Assembly: GCA_902795265.1 (NCBI GenBank)
Contig: CADBKM010000018.1
Span: 1 to 53,327 of the forward strand
DNA: 53,327 nt
From: an uncultured Eubacteriales bacterium
Lineage (GTDB): Bacteria > Bacillota > Clostridia > Peptostreptococcales > Anaerovoracaceae
Direction of reading: 5' to 3'
Part shown: positions 30,539 to 38,256 of the stretch, one piece after another
Position numbering within the stretch: position 1 is the first letter of the stretch
Layout: the number at the start of each line of letters is the position of its first letter
The notes under the pieces: model-generated
What the model saw: the letters and a program-made list of their open reading frames with translations, nothing else
Databases searched by the model: none
Told to the model about the DNA's origin: nothing
Translations under genes and position numbers: made by a program

Positions 30539-30751
30539 GTTTATCACTCTATCCAATATGCCCGGCACCTAACTCACATGCCGCACACTCCTGATACTTG
30601 TCTCATTTTTGCACACAAAGCAGCGTCCCATCAGGTCAATACCCTGCGGTTTCGATTCTGTATTTATGCTCCATGATGCAAAGTGTAGATATAACATTTG
30701 TTTTTTGTTCCTCTTTTTTTATAGTCATTTGCCGCCTAAGCGACTCTTTTT

Positions 30752-30806
30752 CCGCAATCAATATACCATATGTGTCAAGCTCTGTATATTAACCTTGTGG
30801 TTTAAT
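30752..30806 (-). promoter_or_regulatory. Shared 55-bp upstream module, copy B
   Basis: Starts ATTAAACCAC directly after the metallophosphoesterase gene and contains TATACAGAG and TATATTGAT at the same spacing as copy A. Between it and the attenuator (about 210 bp) lie a possible 30-codon frame and the antiterminator strand; no larger gene is seen in 30539-30751. Confidence 0.6.
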
Positions 30807-30810
30807 CCTA

Positions 30811-31347
30811 TTATTTCGAGGCTTTCCGTATCTCCTGCTCCAGAATCCTTAATTCTACAGGCGTATAGTCCCATCTTTCGACACAGACACACGCTGATTT
30901 TGCGCTTATGGTCGGTCCCTGATCGACCTTATCATGGATGTGTCCGTGGATATTGATAAGCTCTCCGGGATTCACTCCGCTGTCAGATCCTGCGAACATT
31001 GGGGCGTGCGACAGCAGGAATTTGTCCTGGATCACGATTGGCCATTTTGATACGTGCTCGAAGCCTGCTTCATAATAGACTTTTGGCTTATGATGATCAT
31101 GGTTGCCATATATCATGACCTTCCTGCCATTGAGTTTTTGGCCCCAGCGGATCGTCTTCTCTGTATCGCCAAGAGCAAAATCGCCGAGGAAGAATACTCT
31201 GTCATTATCTGATACAACACTGTTCCACCTGCGGATCAGATCTTCGTTCATTTCATTGGCATCCCGATATGGCCTGCCGCAATACCTGATGATATTCGCA
31301 TGTCCCAGATGCAGATCCGCAGTGATAAAGATCTTAGGCTCATTCAT
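30811..31347 (-). CDS. Calcineurin-like metallophosphoesterase
   Basis: A 178-residue single-domain phosphoesterase with all family motifs: ADLHLGH near residue 9, GDFAL near 55, GNHDHH near 80, LSHAPMF near 113, and NIHGHIHD near 130. Close relatives of this short type hydrolyse phosphate esters, and it may open cyclic phosphates or trim RNA ends. It starts 15 bp after the RNA ligase stop, so the two are co-transcribed and are likely to act on the same RNA ends. That role is inferred. Confidence 0.85.
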   Translation of the reverse strand: MNEPKIFITADLHLGHANIIRYCGRPYRDANEMNEDLIRRWNSVVSDNDRVFFLGDFALGDTEKTIRWGQKLNGRKVMIYGNHDHHKPKVYYEAGFEHVSKWPIVIQDKFLLSHAPMFAGSDSGVNPGELINIHGHIHDKVDQGPTISAKSACVCVERWDYTPVELRILEQEIRKASK

Positions 31348-31362
31348 ATTCTTCCGATTCCT

Positions 31363-32406
31363 TTACTTTTCCTTCTTCAGCAGGTATTTATTGCTGACAA
31401 CCTTCATGGAAAGAGATGCGCTGATCAGTTCACAGTATACAGGTTCTGTCGGTCTGATAACGATGCCTTCCTTCTTGCCGCCTTTCGGATATTCTCCGTC
31501 AGCACGCTCAAGGAGCGCATCCACCGTAGGGTACTTCGATGGAAGGTCGAAACCTGTCTCTTCGATCGGGACATGCTCTATCTGAAGTGCTTCGCATACT
31601 TTGAGCATCCTTTCAAGGCCGACTCTTTTACCGTCCTCTCTGACCGTGAATACATACCATTCAGGTGAGGTCAGCTTCAGCGGGTTCTTCTGGATGCCCG
31701 GCGCACACAGCTCGCCTTGCAGTGTGATGGTCCTGAGCCCGTTCTCTTCAGCGAATGCTTCGAGTTTTTCCCTGATACCGCGCTTATTGATGAGTTCATA
31801 GAATGCACTAGTCCCATCGTCTTTGTATTCATAGTTATGGCCGGTCACATGGAATTCGTCTTCATCGAGACCTATCGAATGCGAAGATCCATCCATCTTT
31901 GTTGAGATGTAGTACTCAAGTCCTGCAAATGCCTGTATAAGACCAGGTTCTGTCTGTACCCTCGTCTCATCAGTGTGAGGGATGTCATACGGAAGAGTTC
32001 CTATAACTGTTCCCCCTGTAGTGATTTTCTCTTCGATCTCCCACTTTCTCACACCGAGGACCTCGGATACATCTGTGCCAAGTTCCGCCTCTGCCGGGAT
32101 CTCCGGGAACTCCAATACAGGCAGGAGCAGTCCCTGCGAGATCTGCCCTCTGAACTTCATTGTTCTGAGCCTGAATCCTTCTCCCATTATATTGGTATTC
32201 TTATAGCTTGACGCCCTCATGAATTCGAACTCAGGGCGGATCGGCAGGAAGCTGTCTACTTCGAAATATACAGCAAGGTCCTGCTCCTTGAACTGACCTT
32301 TGTTCACAACGCATTGCCAACCCAGCACATGCGCAAGTTCTATCCTGTCAGCCCCTTCGATCGGCTCTATCTTCCATATCCTTTGTATGCTTGCCAGTTT
32401 TCTCAT
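31363..32406 (-). CDS. ATP-dependent RNA ligase of the DRB0094 type
   Basis: A 347-residue protein. An N-terminal OB-type region (residues about 1-95, RKLASIQRIWKIEPIEGADRIE) is followed by a nucleotidyltransferase module: motif I KMDGSS near 170 with the lysine to be adenylylated, LQGELCAPGIQKNP near 245, KEGIVIRP near 310, and MKVVSNKYLLK at the C-terminus (motif V). DRB0094-type ligases seal 3'-OH/5'-phosphate RNA ends. The start at 32406 is preferred for AAAGGA spacing. It leads a two-gene unit with the metallophosphoesterase, and RtcB with the complementary end chemistry is encoded just downstream. Confidence 0.88.
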   Translation of the reverse strand: MRKLASIQRIWKIEPIEGADRIELAHVLGWQCVVNKGQFKEQDLAVYFEVDSFLPIRPEFEFMRASSYKNTNIMGEGFRLRTMKFRGQISQGLLLPVLEFPEIPAEAELGTDVSEVLGVRKWEIEEKITTGGTVIGTLPYDIPHTDETRVQTEPGLIQAFAGLEYYISTKMDGSSHSIGLDEDEFHVTGHNYEYKDDGTSAFYELINKRGIREKLEAFAEENGLRTITLQGELCAPGIQKNPLKLTSPEWYVFTVREDGKRVGLERMLKVCEALQIEHVPIEETGFDLPSKYPTVDALLERADGEYPKGGKKEGIVIRPTEPVYCELISASLSMKVVSNKYLLKKEK

Positions 32407-32442
32407 AATGTTCATCCTTTCTTTCAGTGTTCGGGGCGTCCC

Positions 32443-32497
32443 GCTACGGAGTTATATCACGGCGTAGCGTTCCCGTTCTATAATGCTGTGGTTTAAT
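32443..32497 (-). promoter_or_regulatory. Partial 55-bp-type module upstream of the RNA ligase
   Basis: Begins ATTAAACCACAGC like copy B and has GTGATATA at the place where copy A has it, but the rest is diverged. It sits before the ligase gene. A weaker member of the upstream motif family; could be partly coincidence. Confidence 0.35.
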
Positions 32498-32510
32498 GTC
32501 CCCGCATCCC

Positions 32511-32547
32511 GGCATGACAGAAGCAGTGATACCGCAACTGTCATGCC
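32511..32547 (-). other. Hairpin in the leader of the RNA ligase operon
   Basis: GGCATGACAG and CTGTCATGCC form a perfect ten-bp stem with a 17-base loop. No T-run follows on the minus strand, so it is not a simple terminator. It lies between the sigma-like gene and the ligase operon. Confidence 0.6.
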
Positions 32548-32559
32548 GTTTACATAAGC

Positions 32560-32604
32560 CCTCTCACTTATGAGCAATAGAAACCGGGTTTGACACCCCT
32601 CTTT
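32560..32604 (-). repeat. 45-bp repeat, copy 2
   Basis: Overlaps the last bases of the sigma-like gene and matches 25253-25297 with one difference. Its presence after a complete sigma-like gene suggests that this is the parental context. Confidence 0.8.
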
Positions 32605-33211
32605 ATGAAACTTTTTTCAAAAAATCTCTGATTTTTTTCTTTGCATCCTGGATGGATCTGTCGATCGGTGCTTCTTTCGTTCCTTCTATCTCAGCGATCT
32701 CTCTGAATGTCTTGCCCTCATAGAAATGCATGACGATCCTTTTTCTCTGCTTTTCTGTAAGTGTTGCCATGGCATCCGGAAGAGCTGCTATCTGCCTGGC
32801 CATAAGCGCCGCGTCTTCTCTTTCGATGATCGCAGTCAGCACATCCGGCTCCGGATCCGCCAGGAGCAACGTGCACTCATGCATTGCCTCCATCATGTCT
32901 TCTGTGTAACCGTAATCGTCGTGATTGTTGACATCTCTCATGTGATGCTTGTTGTTATTGTTATTGGATTCGCGGATAGGCTGATACTCTTCCTCGGTAA
33001 GGTAGATATATGGACTGAACTTCCTGAGGTTCTCCGTATAGAGTTCTTCCAGCCTTTCTTTGCTGTAACGGGATGCGACTGCATACTTGCAGCCATTCAG
33101 TTTCTGCCCGTACTCTGTGATCATGTTCACCGCCTGGAATTCCATCAGTCCATCGATGTAGATGGACATCTTGTTGACTACTACTGTGTGGCCATCGATT
33201 TTTACTTTCAT
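32603..33211 (-). CDS. Sigma-70 region-4-like factor of an integrative element
   Basis: A 202-residue protein with a C-terminal sigma-factor helix-turn-helix (LTEKQRKRIVMHFYEGKTFREIAEIEGTKEAPIDRSIQDAKKKIRDFL, residues about 145-200). No region 2 is seen, so it is probably not a full sigma factor. A polyasparagine stretch and His-rich segment lie near residue 85. Genes of this type are frequent in clostridial conjugative elements as regulators. AGGAG precedes ATG at 33211. Confidence 0.75.
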   Translation of the reverse strand: MKVKIDGHTVVVNKMSIYIDGLMEFQAVNMITEYGQKLNGCKYAVASRYSKERLEELYTENLRKFSPYIYLTEEEYQPIRESNNNNNKHHMRDVNNHDDYGYTEDMMEAMHECTLLLADPEPDVLTAIIEREDAALMARQIAALPDAMATLTEKQRKRIVMHFYEGKTFREIAEIEGTKEAPIDRSIQDAKKKIRDFLKKVS

Positions 33212-33353
33212 TGTGATTCCTCCGATTTTTCGAAATGTTGATGTAACGTTTGAAAAATCGATGGATCACGGCGATCTGCACTGCGGCACCGAGTGTAACT
33301 GTATACGCATGTCTGTCATGCTCCTTTCGGTAATGTCCGGCAGACACGCAGCT

Positions 33354-33413
33354 AAAAAAGGGCATAAGAAAAGCCCCGTACCCGCTTTTGCGAATACGAG
33401 GCTGCTTGCCCTT
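33354..33413 (-). terminator. Intrinsic terminator
   Basis: AGGGCAAGCAGCC pairs imperfectly with GGCT...GCCCT around an A-rich loop, followed on the minus strand by TTTTTT. It separates the surface-protein gene from the sigma-like gene; otherwise 33212-33508 holds no gene I can support. Confidence 0.65.
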
Positions 33414-33508
33414 CTTATTTAATTTTTAAGCCGCCGGTCTCCCAGCATATACAGTGTACCCCTTGACAATTCTCTTGTCCCTACCTGTTTCCTCTCTATT
33501 TTCTTTCC

Positions 33509-33572
33509 GATAATTCTCAGATAATTCTTTGATAATTCTCCGATAACTCTCCGGAATCTCTCTGAAAACTCT
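33509..33572. repeat. 11-bp phased direct repeats (GATAATTCT)
   Basis: Copies at 33509, 33520, 33531 and 33542 (last GATAACTCT), then degenerate copies at 33553 and 33564, all 11 bp apart. Located directly after the end of the SpaA-like gene on the minus strand. A helically phased array of this kind usually binds a protein. Confidence 0.75.
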
Positions 33573-33578
33573 TCGTTT

Positions 33579-35483
33579 TTAATTCATGTAATCGTCGATA
33601 GTCATCTGCTCACCGTGCCAACCGGCGGTCTCCGCCGATGCCATCAGTGCATTCCTGAATCTCTCGAACTCATAGGCGAACAGTATGGTCGCATATCTCT
33701 TCTTCTTATAGAAATTCTGCGTGGACATCTGAAGTTCCTCTGCCATCTCTTCTACAGTAAGGTCTACGATCACTCCGTCTTCTCTGATGCGGAACGCTCT
33801 GGACCACTTCTCATTCAGGAGATATCCCTTGGATGGCTTAGTCTCCTTCACAAGATAGGATCCGTAAGGCAGATCATGGTCACCGGAAGTCGCGATGCCG
33901 TCTGCATTTGTTGTGATCACAAGTGCAGCCTCGCCCTTGCCGATTTCCCTGCCCTTCACCATCACAGTCTCAGCTGACTGGTTGTAGATGGTGAACTCAG
34001 CTCCTGCGAGAGTCGCATCACCCTGGGCATAAGCTTCGTCCAGGTCATTATCGATCTTGGCAAGCTTCACACCGCCTCTGATGATAGTGTCATTTCCTTT
34101 GATCTTCTCGTTGTAGGTCTTCACGTGAAGGTTGTCTGTACCGTCTTCTGTGATAGTGACCTCAAGGATCTCATCATTGACAAGATATCCTTCAGGTGCT
34201 TTGACTTCCTGGATCAGATATGTGCCGAGAGGATATGCTGTCTTCCCGTCCTTGTCCTTATACAGAGCATCATTCGAATAGCCTGTCGCAAAGGTCGGGT
34301 TCTGGCCATCGAGCTTGCCGTTAACATCGGTCACAAAGTGCCATGTTCTGAGCGGAGCATTCTGGGCTTTGGAAGCTTTGAGCATCACCTCATTCGAACG
34401 GATATAGTCGTAATACTCGAACTTGTAGACTGCGCCTTTCAGTGTTGCATCGCCTTCTCCGTGATCATGCGGATATCCCACAGGATTCTTGGTAAGAAGC
34501 AGATCTATCAGGTCGGTAATCGGCTCATCCTTTGCAGTAAAGGTCGTTGTCTTCTCAGACTCGATGTTCACTGTATATGTCTCAGTATCCTTGGCATATC
34601 CCGGAGGAGCATATGTCTCCTTTACGGTATACTTACCTTCCATCAGCTCGATGGTATTGCTGTTTCCGGATGCATCAAGTGTGAGCATTCCCGCCTTGCT
34701 GCCGGACTTGTCATAGACGGTGTACTGAGCTCCCTCGAGTGAGTAGCAATGGTTGCCCTCAGTGATGGATGTCCTGTTCGACACTTTCTTCATGTTGAGA
34801 TATCCCGGTGCTTCAAGGTATCCGACTACCATGTCCTGAACTCCGTCCATATAGCAAATGAATATCTTGAAGCTTTCAGGGACTGCCTCGTCAAAGTCTG
34901 CGTTTGTGTCATAGAGTGCATTGGCCAGAGCCTTGGCCCTTGTCCACACATCACCGCAGGCTGAAGCGTAAGTCCCGCCCCAGGTAGCCATGTCTGAAGG
35001 TCTTCCGGCATATACATATGCCAGAGCAAGATGGGCTACTCCGTAATCTTTAGCCTCATCACCATAGTAGAACTGCTTGATCCCTTCGATGTTCTTTTTG
35101 AAACCGGGATACGATGGCGAGTAATACACGATGTTTCTTAGCGCGTTCCACTTGCCTGTATCCGTCGCATCCGTGACTACCTTGTCAACCTGCACCGTCC
35201 TGGTCTGATCTCCTGACCATACAGGGGAGTTCTTGTTTGGCTGCACACAAATCGAAAAGCGGCTGCCAAGGTCATCGCCGAGGTCGCACTTCGCTGCATT
35301 GCTGTAGCCTCCCTCACCCGGTCCGTAGTGCAGCTCCTTGTACCAATGGACCGTGTACTTGCTGCCCACTTTACCACTGAACGCGCTTGCAGTCTCAGTC
35401 ATCACAGTTCCAAGCATCATGATGAGTGCAAGCGTAATGGCGAACACTCTTGTGAACGCCTTGAAATACTTGTTGTCTGTCAT
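33579..35483 (-). CDS. Truncated SpaA/Cna-B type surface protein
   Basis: A 634-residue protein with a signal peptide (residues 1-34, AITLALIMMLGTVMTETASA). A thioester-type domain seems to follow (about 40-230), then prealbumin-like/Cna-B repeats each ending in a GxYxVKE motif: GKYTVKETYAPPGY near 290, GTYLIQEVKAPEGY near 430, GSYLVKETKPSKGY near 540. Such proteins are surface adhesins of clostridial conjugative elements. After REDGVIVDLT (residue about 567) the sequence turns into an unrelated helical, cytoplasmic-looking tail (EEMAEELQMSTQNFYKKKRYATILFAYEF), with no sorting signal or anchor. This looks like a deletion that fused it in frame to another gene's end. Confidence 0.8.
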   Translation of the reverse strand: MTDNKYFKAFTRVFAITLALIMMLGTVMTETASAFSGKVGSKYTVHWYKELHYGPGEGGYSNAAKCDLGDDLGSRFSICVQPNKNSPVWSGDQTRTVQVDKVVTDATDTGKWNALRNIVYYSPSYPGFKKNIEGIKQFYYGDEAKDYGVAHLALAYVYAGRPSDMATWGGTYASACGDVWTRAKALANALYDTNADFDEAVPESFKIFICYMDGVQDMVVGYLEAPGYLNMKKVSNRTSITEGNHCYSLEGAQYTVYDKSGSKAGMLTLDASGNSNTIELMEGKYTVKETYAPPGYAKDTETYTVNIESEKTTTFTAKDEPITDLIDLLLTKNPVGYPHDHGEGDATLKGAVYKFEYYDYIRSNEVMLKASKAQNAPLRTWHFVTDVNGKLDGQNPTFATGYSNDALYKDKDGKTAYPLGTYLIQEVKAPEGYLVNDEILEVTITEDGTDNLHVKTYNEKIKGNDTIIRGGVKLAKIDNDLDEAYAQGDATLAGAEFTIYNQSAETVMVKGREIGKGEAALVITTNADGIATSGDHDLPYGSYLVKETKPSKGYLLNEKWSRAFRIREDGVIVDLTVEEMAEELQMSTQNFYKKKRYATILFAYEFERFRNALMASAETAGWHGEQMTIDDYMN

Positions 35484-35502
35484 TGCGTTTATCTCCTTTC
35501 CA

Positions 35503-35685
35503 CTAGATGCACATGAATGCGAGTATGATCACCGGCAGGCAAAGCGCTGCCATGATCCCGGTCAGGATCCAGCTGAGCCTGTTAGCTGCCTTCTCGCTGA
35601 GATAGAGCTGCATGCCTGCATCGTCAGTGACTATGATCACTTCTTCATTCGGTTCTTTGGTTTTTTTATCGTTGTCTTTCGTCAT
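35503..35685 (-). CDS. Small single-pass membrane protein
   Basis: A 60-residue protein with a charged N-terminus (TKDNDKKTKEPNEEV) and one C-terminal hydrophobic helix (SWILTGIMAALCLPVIILAFMC). AAAGGA precedes ATG at 35685. It lies directly before the SpaA-like gene and may be co-expressed. Function unknown. Confidence 0.6.
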   Translation of the reverse strand: MTKDNDKKTKEPNEEVIIVTDDAGMQLYLSEKAANRLSWILTGIMAALCLPVIILAFMCI

Positions 35686-35715
35686 AAATCGTCCTTTCCC
35701 GCAATATCTGGGCAC

Positions 35716-35751
35716 TAAAAAAGGCGCTCAGGTCATATAGACTTGAACGCC
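35716..35751 (-). terminator. Intrinsic terminator after the parAB unit
   Basis: GGCGTTCA and TGAGCGCC arms with partial inner pairing, followed by TTTTTT on the minus strand. It would end the parA-parB transcript before the small membrane protein gene. Confidence 0.7.
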
Positions 35752-35805
35752 ACGTGTCATGATATTGCGATTATTATAAGTATATTAGTGTTACATATAC
35801 ATATT

Positions 35806-35855
35806 CCCACCATCTCTTACTTCTTCGGGTAGTAACTGGTAGTAAGAGAGGTGGG
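35806..35855. repeat. Long inverted repeat downstream of parB
   Basis: CCCACC-A-TCTCTTAC pairs with GTAAGAGA-GGTGGG (14 bp, one bulge) around a 21-base loop containing two GTA(A/G)TAACT-like motifs. No T-run follows. It could be a centromere-like or origin-type site of the parAB system, or a stability hairpin. Confidence 0.65.
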
Positions 35856-35907
35856 GTTGTAGGGGAGGAGACGGGAAAACATGCTCCTGATGTGACATGT
35901 GTTGTAC

Positions 35908-36858
35908 CTATCTGGCATCGTCCCTGTCTCTTTGCCTATGCCGATGCTTGGCGTAGTACTCCATGGCTGCTGCTATATAATCCTCTCTCTTTGAAGACGG
36001 CAGATCCGGCGGGAACAGCCTTTTAAAGCGTTCGCCGCTGAGCACTATGCGTTCTTTCTGGTTAGGCTTCTCCTCAAGCAGGATCGCTTCTATAACCTCT
36101 GGAGTGAGTTTCTTCTCCGCGCACATCTGTCGCATCCTGATCGCCTGCGCGTGTGATGGTGTGCACTGTTCAGCATCCATACATTCCCATATATGTCCCT
36201 GCTGGACTTTTGGAATGAACGATAATTCTATTGCCGGGCGCATGGCCATCTGTCCCTCATCCACCATATCCAGGATCTCCGGAATTAGTTCTGTAAGACG
36301 AATATATCTGGAAATTGTTCTTCCGCTTTCACCTGATGAATCTCCTAGAAGATCTCTGGTTTTCTCTCCCTCAAAAATGTGGACCATTTGTCCACCATTT
36401 TTTAAGGGCCTTCCTGGCAGTCTCTTCATTGCCTCCATTCTCATCTTATACGCGAAGGCTTTCTCGCTCGGAAGGATTTTGGTCCTCTGGAAATTACTTT
36501 CGACCATGAAAATTGTTCCTTCATCACGAGTCATATCCACTACTTCACACCTGAGTGTATCGATGCCTGCTATCTGGCAGGCTCTTAATCGCCTGTGCCC
36601 GGAAAGAAGTTCGTATCTTCCATCTTCCTTTTTCCGGACTGTAGCAGGAGTCAGTACACCGTTCTCTCTGATCGATTCGACAAGATTGAGCATGTCTTCA
36701 TCATCTCTGACTTTGAACGGATGATCCGGGAACGGGTCGATCTCATCGAGAGGTATCTCGTATATCCTCTTGAGCTTCGCGTCATCTCTCTCCTCTTGTG
36801 ATGAAAACAGCTCATCGAGCGAGGGCAGCTTCATCTCTATGTCTTTCACGTTCGCCAA
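35908..36858 (-). CDS. parB: ParB/Spo0J-family DNA-binding partition protein
   Basis: A 316-residue protein with the ParB nuclease-like N-terminal domain (IPLDEIDPFPDHPFKVRDDEDMLNLVESIRENGVLTPATVRKKEDGRYELLSGHRRLRAC, residues about 34-95), then a helix-turn-helix region. ParB binds a centromere-like site and stabilises circular or excised elements together with ParA. The start is TTG at 36858 with AGGTGATG before it, overlapping parA by 47 bp. Typical of clostridial integrative elements. Confidence 0.88.
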   Translation of the reverse strand: MANVKDIEMKLPSLDELFSSQEERDDAKLKRIYEIPLDEIDPFPDHPFKVRDDEDMLNLVESIRENGVLTPATVRKKEDGRYELLSGHRRLRACQIAGIDTLRCEVVDMTRDEGTIFMVESNFQRTKILPSEKAFAYKMRMEAMKRLPGRPLKNGGQMVHIFEGEKTRDLLGDSSGESGRTISRYIRLTELIPEILDMVDEGQMAMRPAIELSFIPKVQQGHIWECMDAEQCTPSHAQAIRMRQMCAEKKLTPEVIEAILLEEKPNQKERIVLSGERFKRLFPPDLPSSKREDYIAAAMEYYAKHRHRQRDRDDAR

Positions 36859-37630
36859 GCTTCATCACCTCTTTCGTCAGTTGTTCATATGCAATAGCAG
36901 GTTTTGAGCCTTTGTCATACGCGAAAATGCTCATCCCTGCCTTGCTTGCCTCAGCTGCTTTTACAGCGACCGGTATCTGGGTATCGAAGATTCGGATGCT
37001 CATGCCGTATTTCGTCCTGATGGTATTGATCACTTCTTTCGACAGGTTGGTCCTGCTGTCTACAAGCGTCATGACTATACCAGCGATTTTAAGATTCTCG
37101 TTAGTGTGGTTCCTGACCATATCTATGCTTTTCATCAGATGTGTCATCCCTTTTGTCGGAAGGTACTGTGCCTGCACCGGGATTATCACTTCATCCGCAG
37201 CCGTCAGTGCATTTATCGTGATCATGCCAAGTGATGGCATGCAGTCGATAAGGATATAGTCGTAATCCTTTTTCACATCTTTCAGAAGGTTCGCCAGCAC
37301 CTTTTCTCTGCTCATGGCATTCACAAGCTGTGATTCCATAGAGGACAGATCAAGATTCGACGGGATCAGATCCACTCCTTCAGGATGATGCAGGATAGTG
37401 TCCTGAACTACAGGTTTGTAGTCCTGTGTTACCAAGTACATCAGTTTTCCCAGTGAATTCTCTAGCGCATCCGCGTCCCATCCAAGGGCCGAGGTCAGGT
37501 CATTTTGCGGATCTGCATCTATTAGTAATACCCGTTTGCCTTCTCTGGCCAAACCGATCCCGAGATTCAGTGTGGTCGTGGTCTTTGTCACTCCCCCTTT
37601 CTGGTTACATATCGCTATCGTCTTCGCCAT
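36812..37630 (-). CDS. parA: ParA-family partition ATPase
   Basis: A 272-residue protein with a deviant Walker A motif NQKGGVTKTTTTLNLG near residue 8, LIDADPQND, and IDCMPSLGMITINAL. ParA uses ATP to move ParB-bound DNA. Starts at 37630 with GAGGAGG upstream, and overlaps both neighbours (26 bp with the upstream gene, 47 bp with parB), so the three form one translationally linked operon. Confidence 0.93.
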   Translation of the reverse strand: MAKTIAICNQKGGVTKTTTTLNLGIGLAREGKRVLLIDADPQNDLTSALGWDADALENSLGKLMYLVTQDYKPVVQDTILHHPEGVDLIPSNLDLSSMESQLVNAMSREKVLANLLKDVKKDYDYILIDCMPSLGMITINALTAADEVIIPVQAQYLPTKGMTHLMKSIDMVRNHTNENLKIAGIVMTLVDSRTNLSKEVINTIRTKYGMSIRIFDTQIPVAVKAAEASKAGMSIFAYDKGSKPAIAYEQLTKEVMKLGERERHRDEAALAR

Positions 37631-38021
37631 CCGCATCCTCCTCTTCGCCATATAGTTCCAGGCCTAGCAGATAAGTCTCTATCAGACCCGAATGATCAAA
37701 GAACTGTTCCAGATAGTACCTGCCATTTTCCTCTGTGTATCCTGCAGCTGCAGCGCCCATCATCCCGGCGGAGTCTTCCATGCCGGCCATCATGAACGCG
37801 ACCGCAAGGAGGGCCATCGCTTCTTTGAACTCTCCTCTGGAATACAGCCCAAGGATGAGATTGCAGAGCAGGACCGTATGTGGAGCATCATATTCGAATT
37901 CTCCGGATTCATCGAAATCGATGGCTGTCATTTTAGCGATATAGTCCATCATAGGACATACACATTCCGCCTTTTCGCTCTTTTCTGTAATAACGTGCTT
38001 CTTCTTTCCTATGTTGATCAT
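37605..38021 (-). CDS. Unknown protein upstream of parA
   Basis: A 138-residue protein. The middle (YDAPHTVLLCNLILGLYSRGEFKEAMALLAVAFMMAGMEDSAG) is helical and hydrophobic. The end is very acidic (EEEDADGEDDSD). Start at 38021 has AAAGGA seven bases upstream. Found here as the first partner of parA; not recognised as a named family. Confidence 0.6.
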   Translation of the reverse strand: MINIGKKKHVITEKSEKAECVCPMMDYIAKMTAIDFDESGEFEYDAPHTVLLCNLILGLYSRGEFKEAMALLAVAFMMAGMEDSAGMMGAAAAGYTEENGRYYLEQFFDHSGLIETYLLGLELYGEEEDADGEDDSDM

Positions 38022-38115
38022 TTTGTTTTCCTTTCCCCGTGTTCCGGACATAATAATTGGCCCTGCACCCTGTGTACAGAGCCATGTAATCCGGAAGCCG
38101 GAGAGGGAGTCGATA

Positions 38116-38256
38116 TCAGTCAACAAATCTGATCAAGAGGTCATCTACAGCATCTGTGTATCTGCCTTCCGCAATAAGCTGGTTCTTGAATTCAACAAGA
38201 GCCATTACTATGATTCTGATCTCATCATACGAGAACTTATACTTAGACCTTAACAT
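38116..38256 (-). CDS. Small protein of 46 residues at the head of the parA operon
   Basis: Starts MLRSKYKFSYDEIRIIVMAL with a perfect GGAGGTG site before ATG at 38256 and ends in YTDAVDDLLIRFVD. Short proteins with a similar helix pattern are common in clostridial conjugative elements. Function unknown; the ribosome site gives reasonable confidence that it is real. Confidence 0.65.
   Translation of the reverse strand: MLRSKYKFSYDEIRIIVMALVEFKNQLIAEGRYTDAVDDLLIRFVD

Noticed and set aside
30620-30720. A small leader protein with an internal TGA before rtcB
   Set aside because: A frame starting MEHKYRIETAGY continues after a TGA for ten codons. It is too short to argue for recoding.
27285-30751. 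T-box riboswitches before the XRE gene and rtcB
   Set aside because: The terminator/antiterminator design fits, but the conserved T-box sequence (AGGGTGGNACCGCG type) is absent.
18811-33572. CRISPR array
   Set aside because: The repeated motifs are 9-11 bp with almost no spacers; there are no 24-40 bp repeats with unique spacers and no cas genes.
32603-38126. A complete integrative conjugative element
   Set aside because: ParA, ParB, a sigma-like factor and a surface protein are present, but no relaxase, coupling protein or VirB4/VirD4 is found anywhere in the window.
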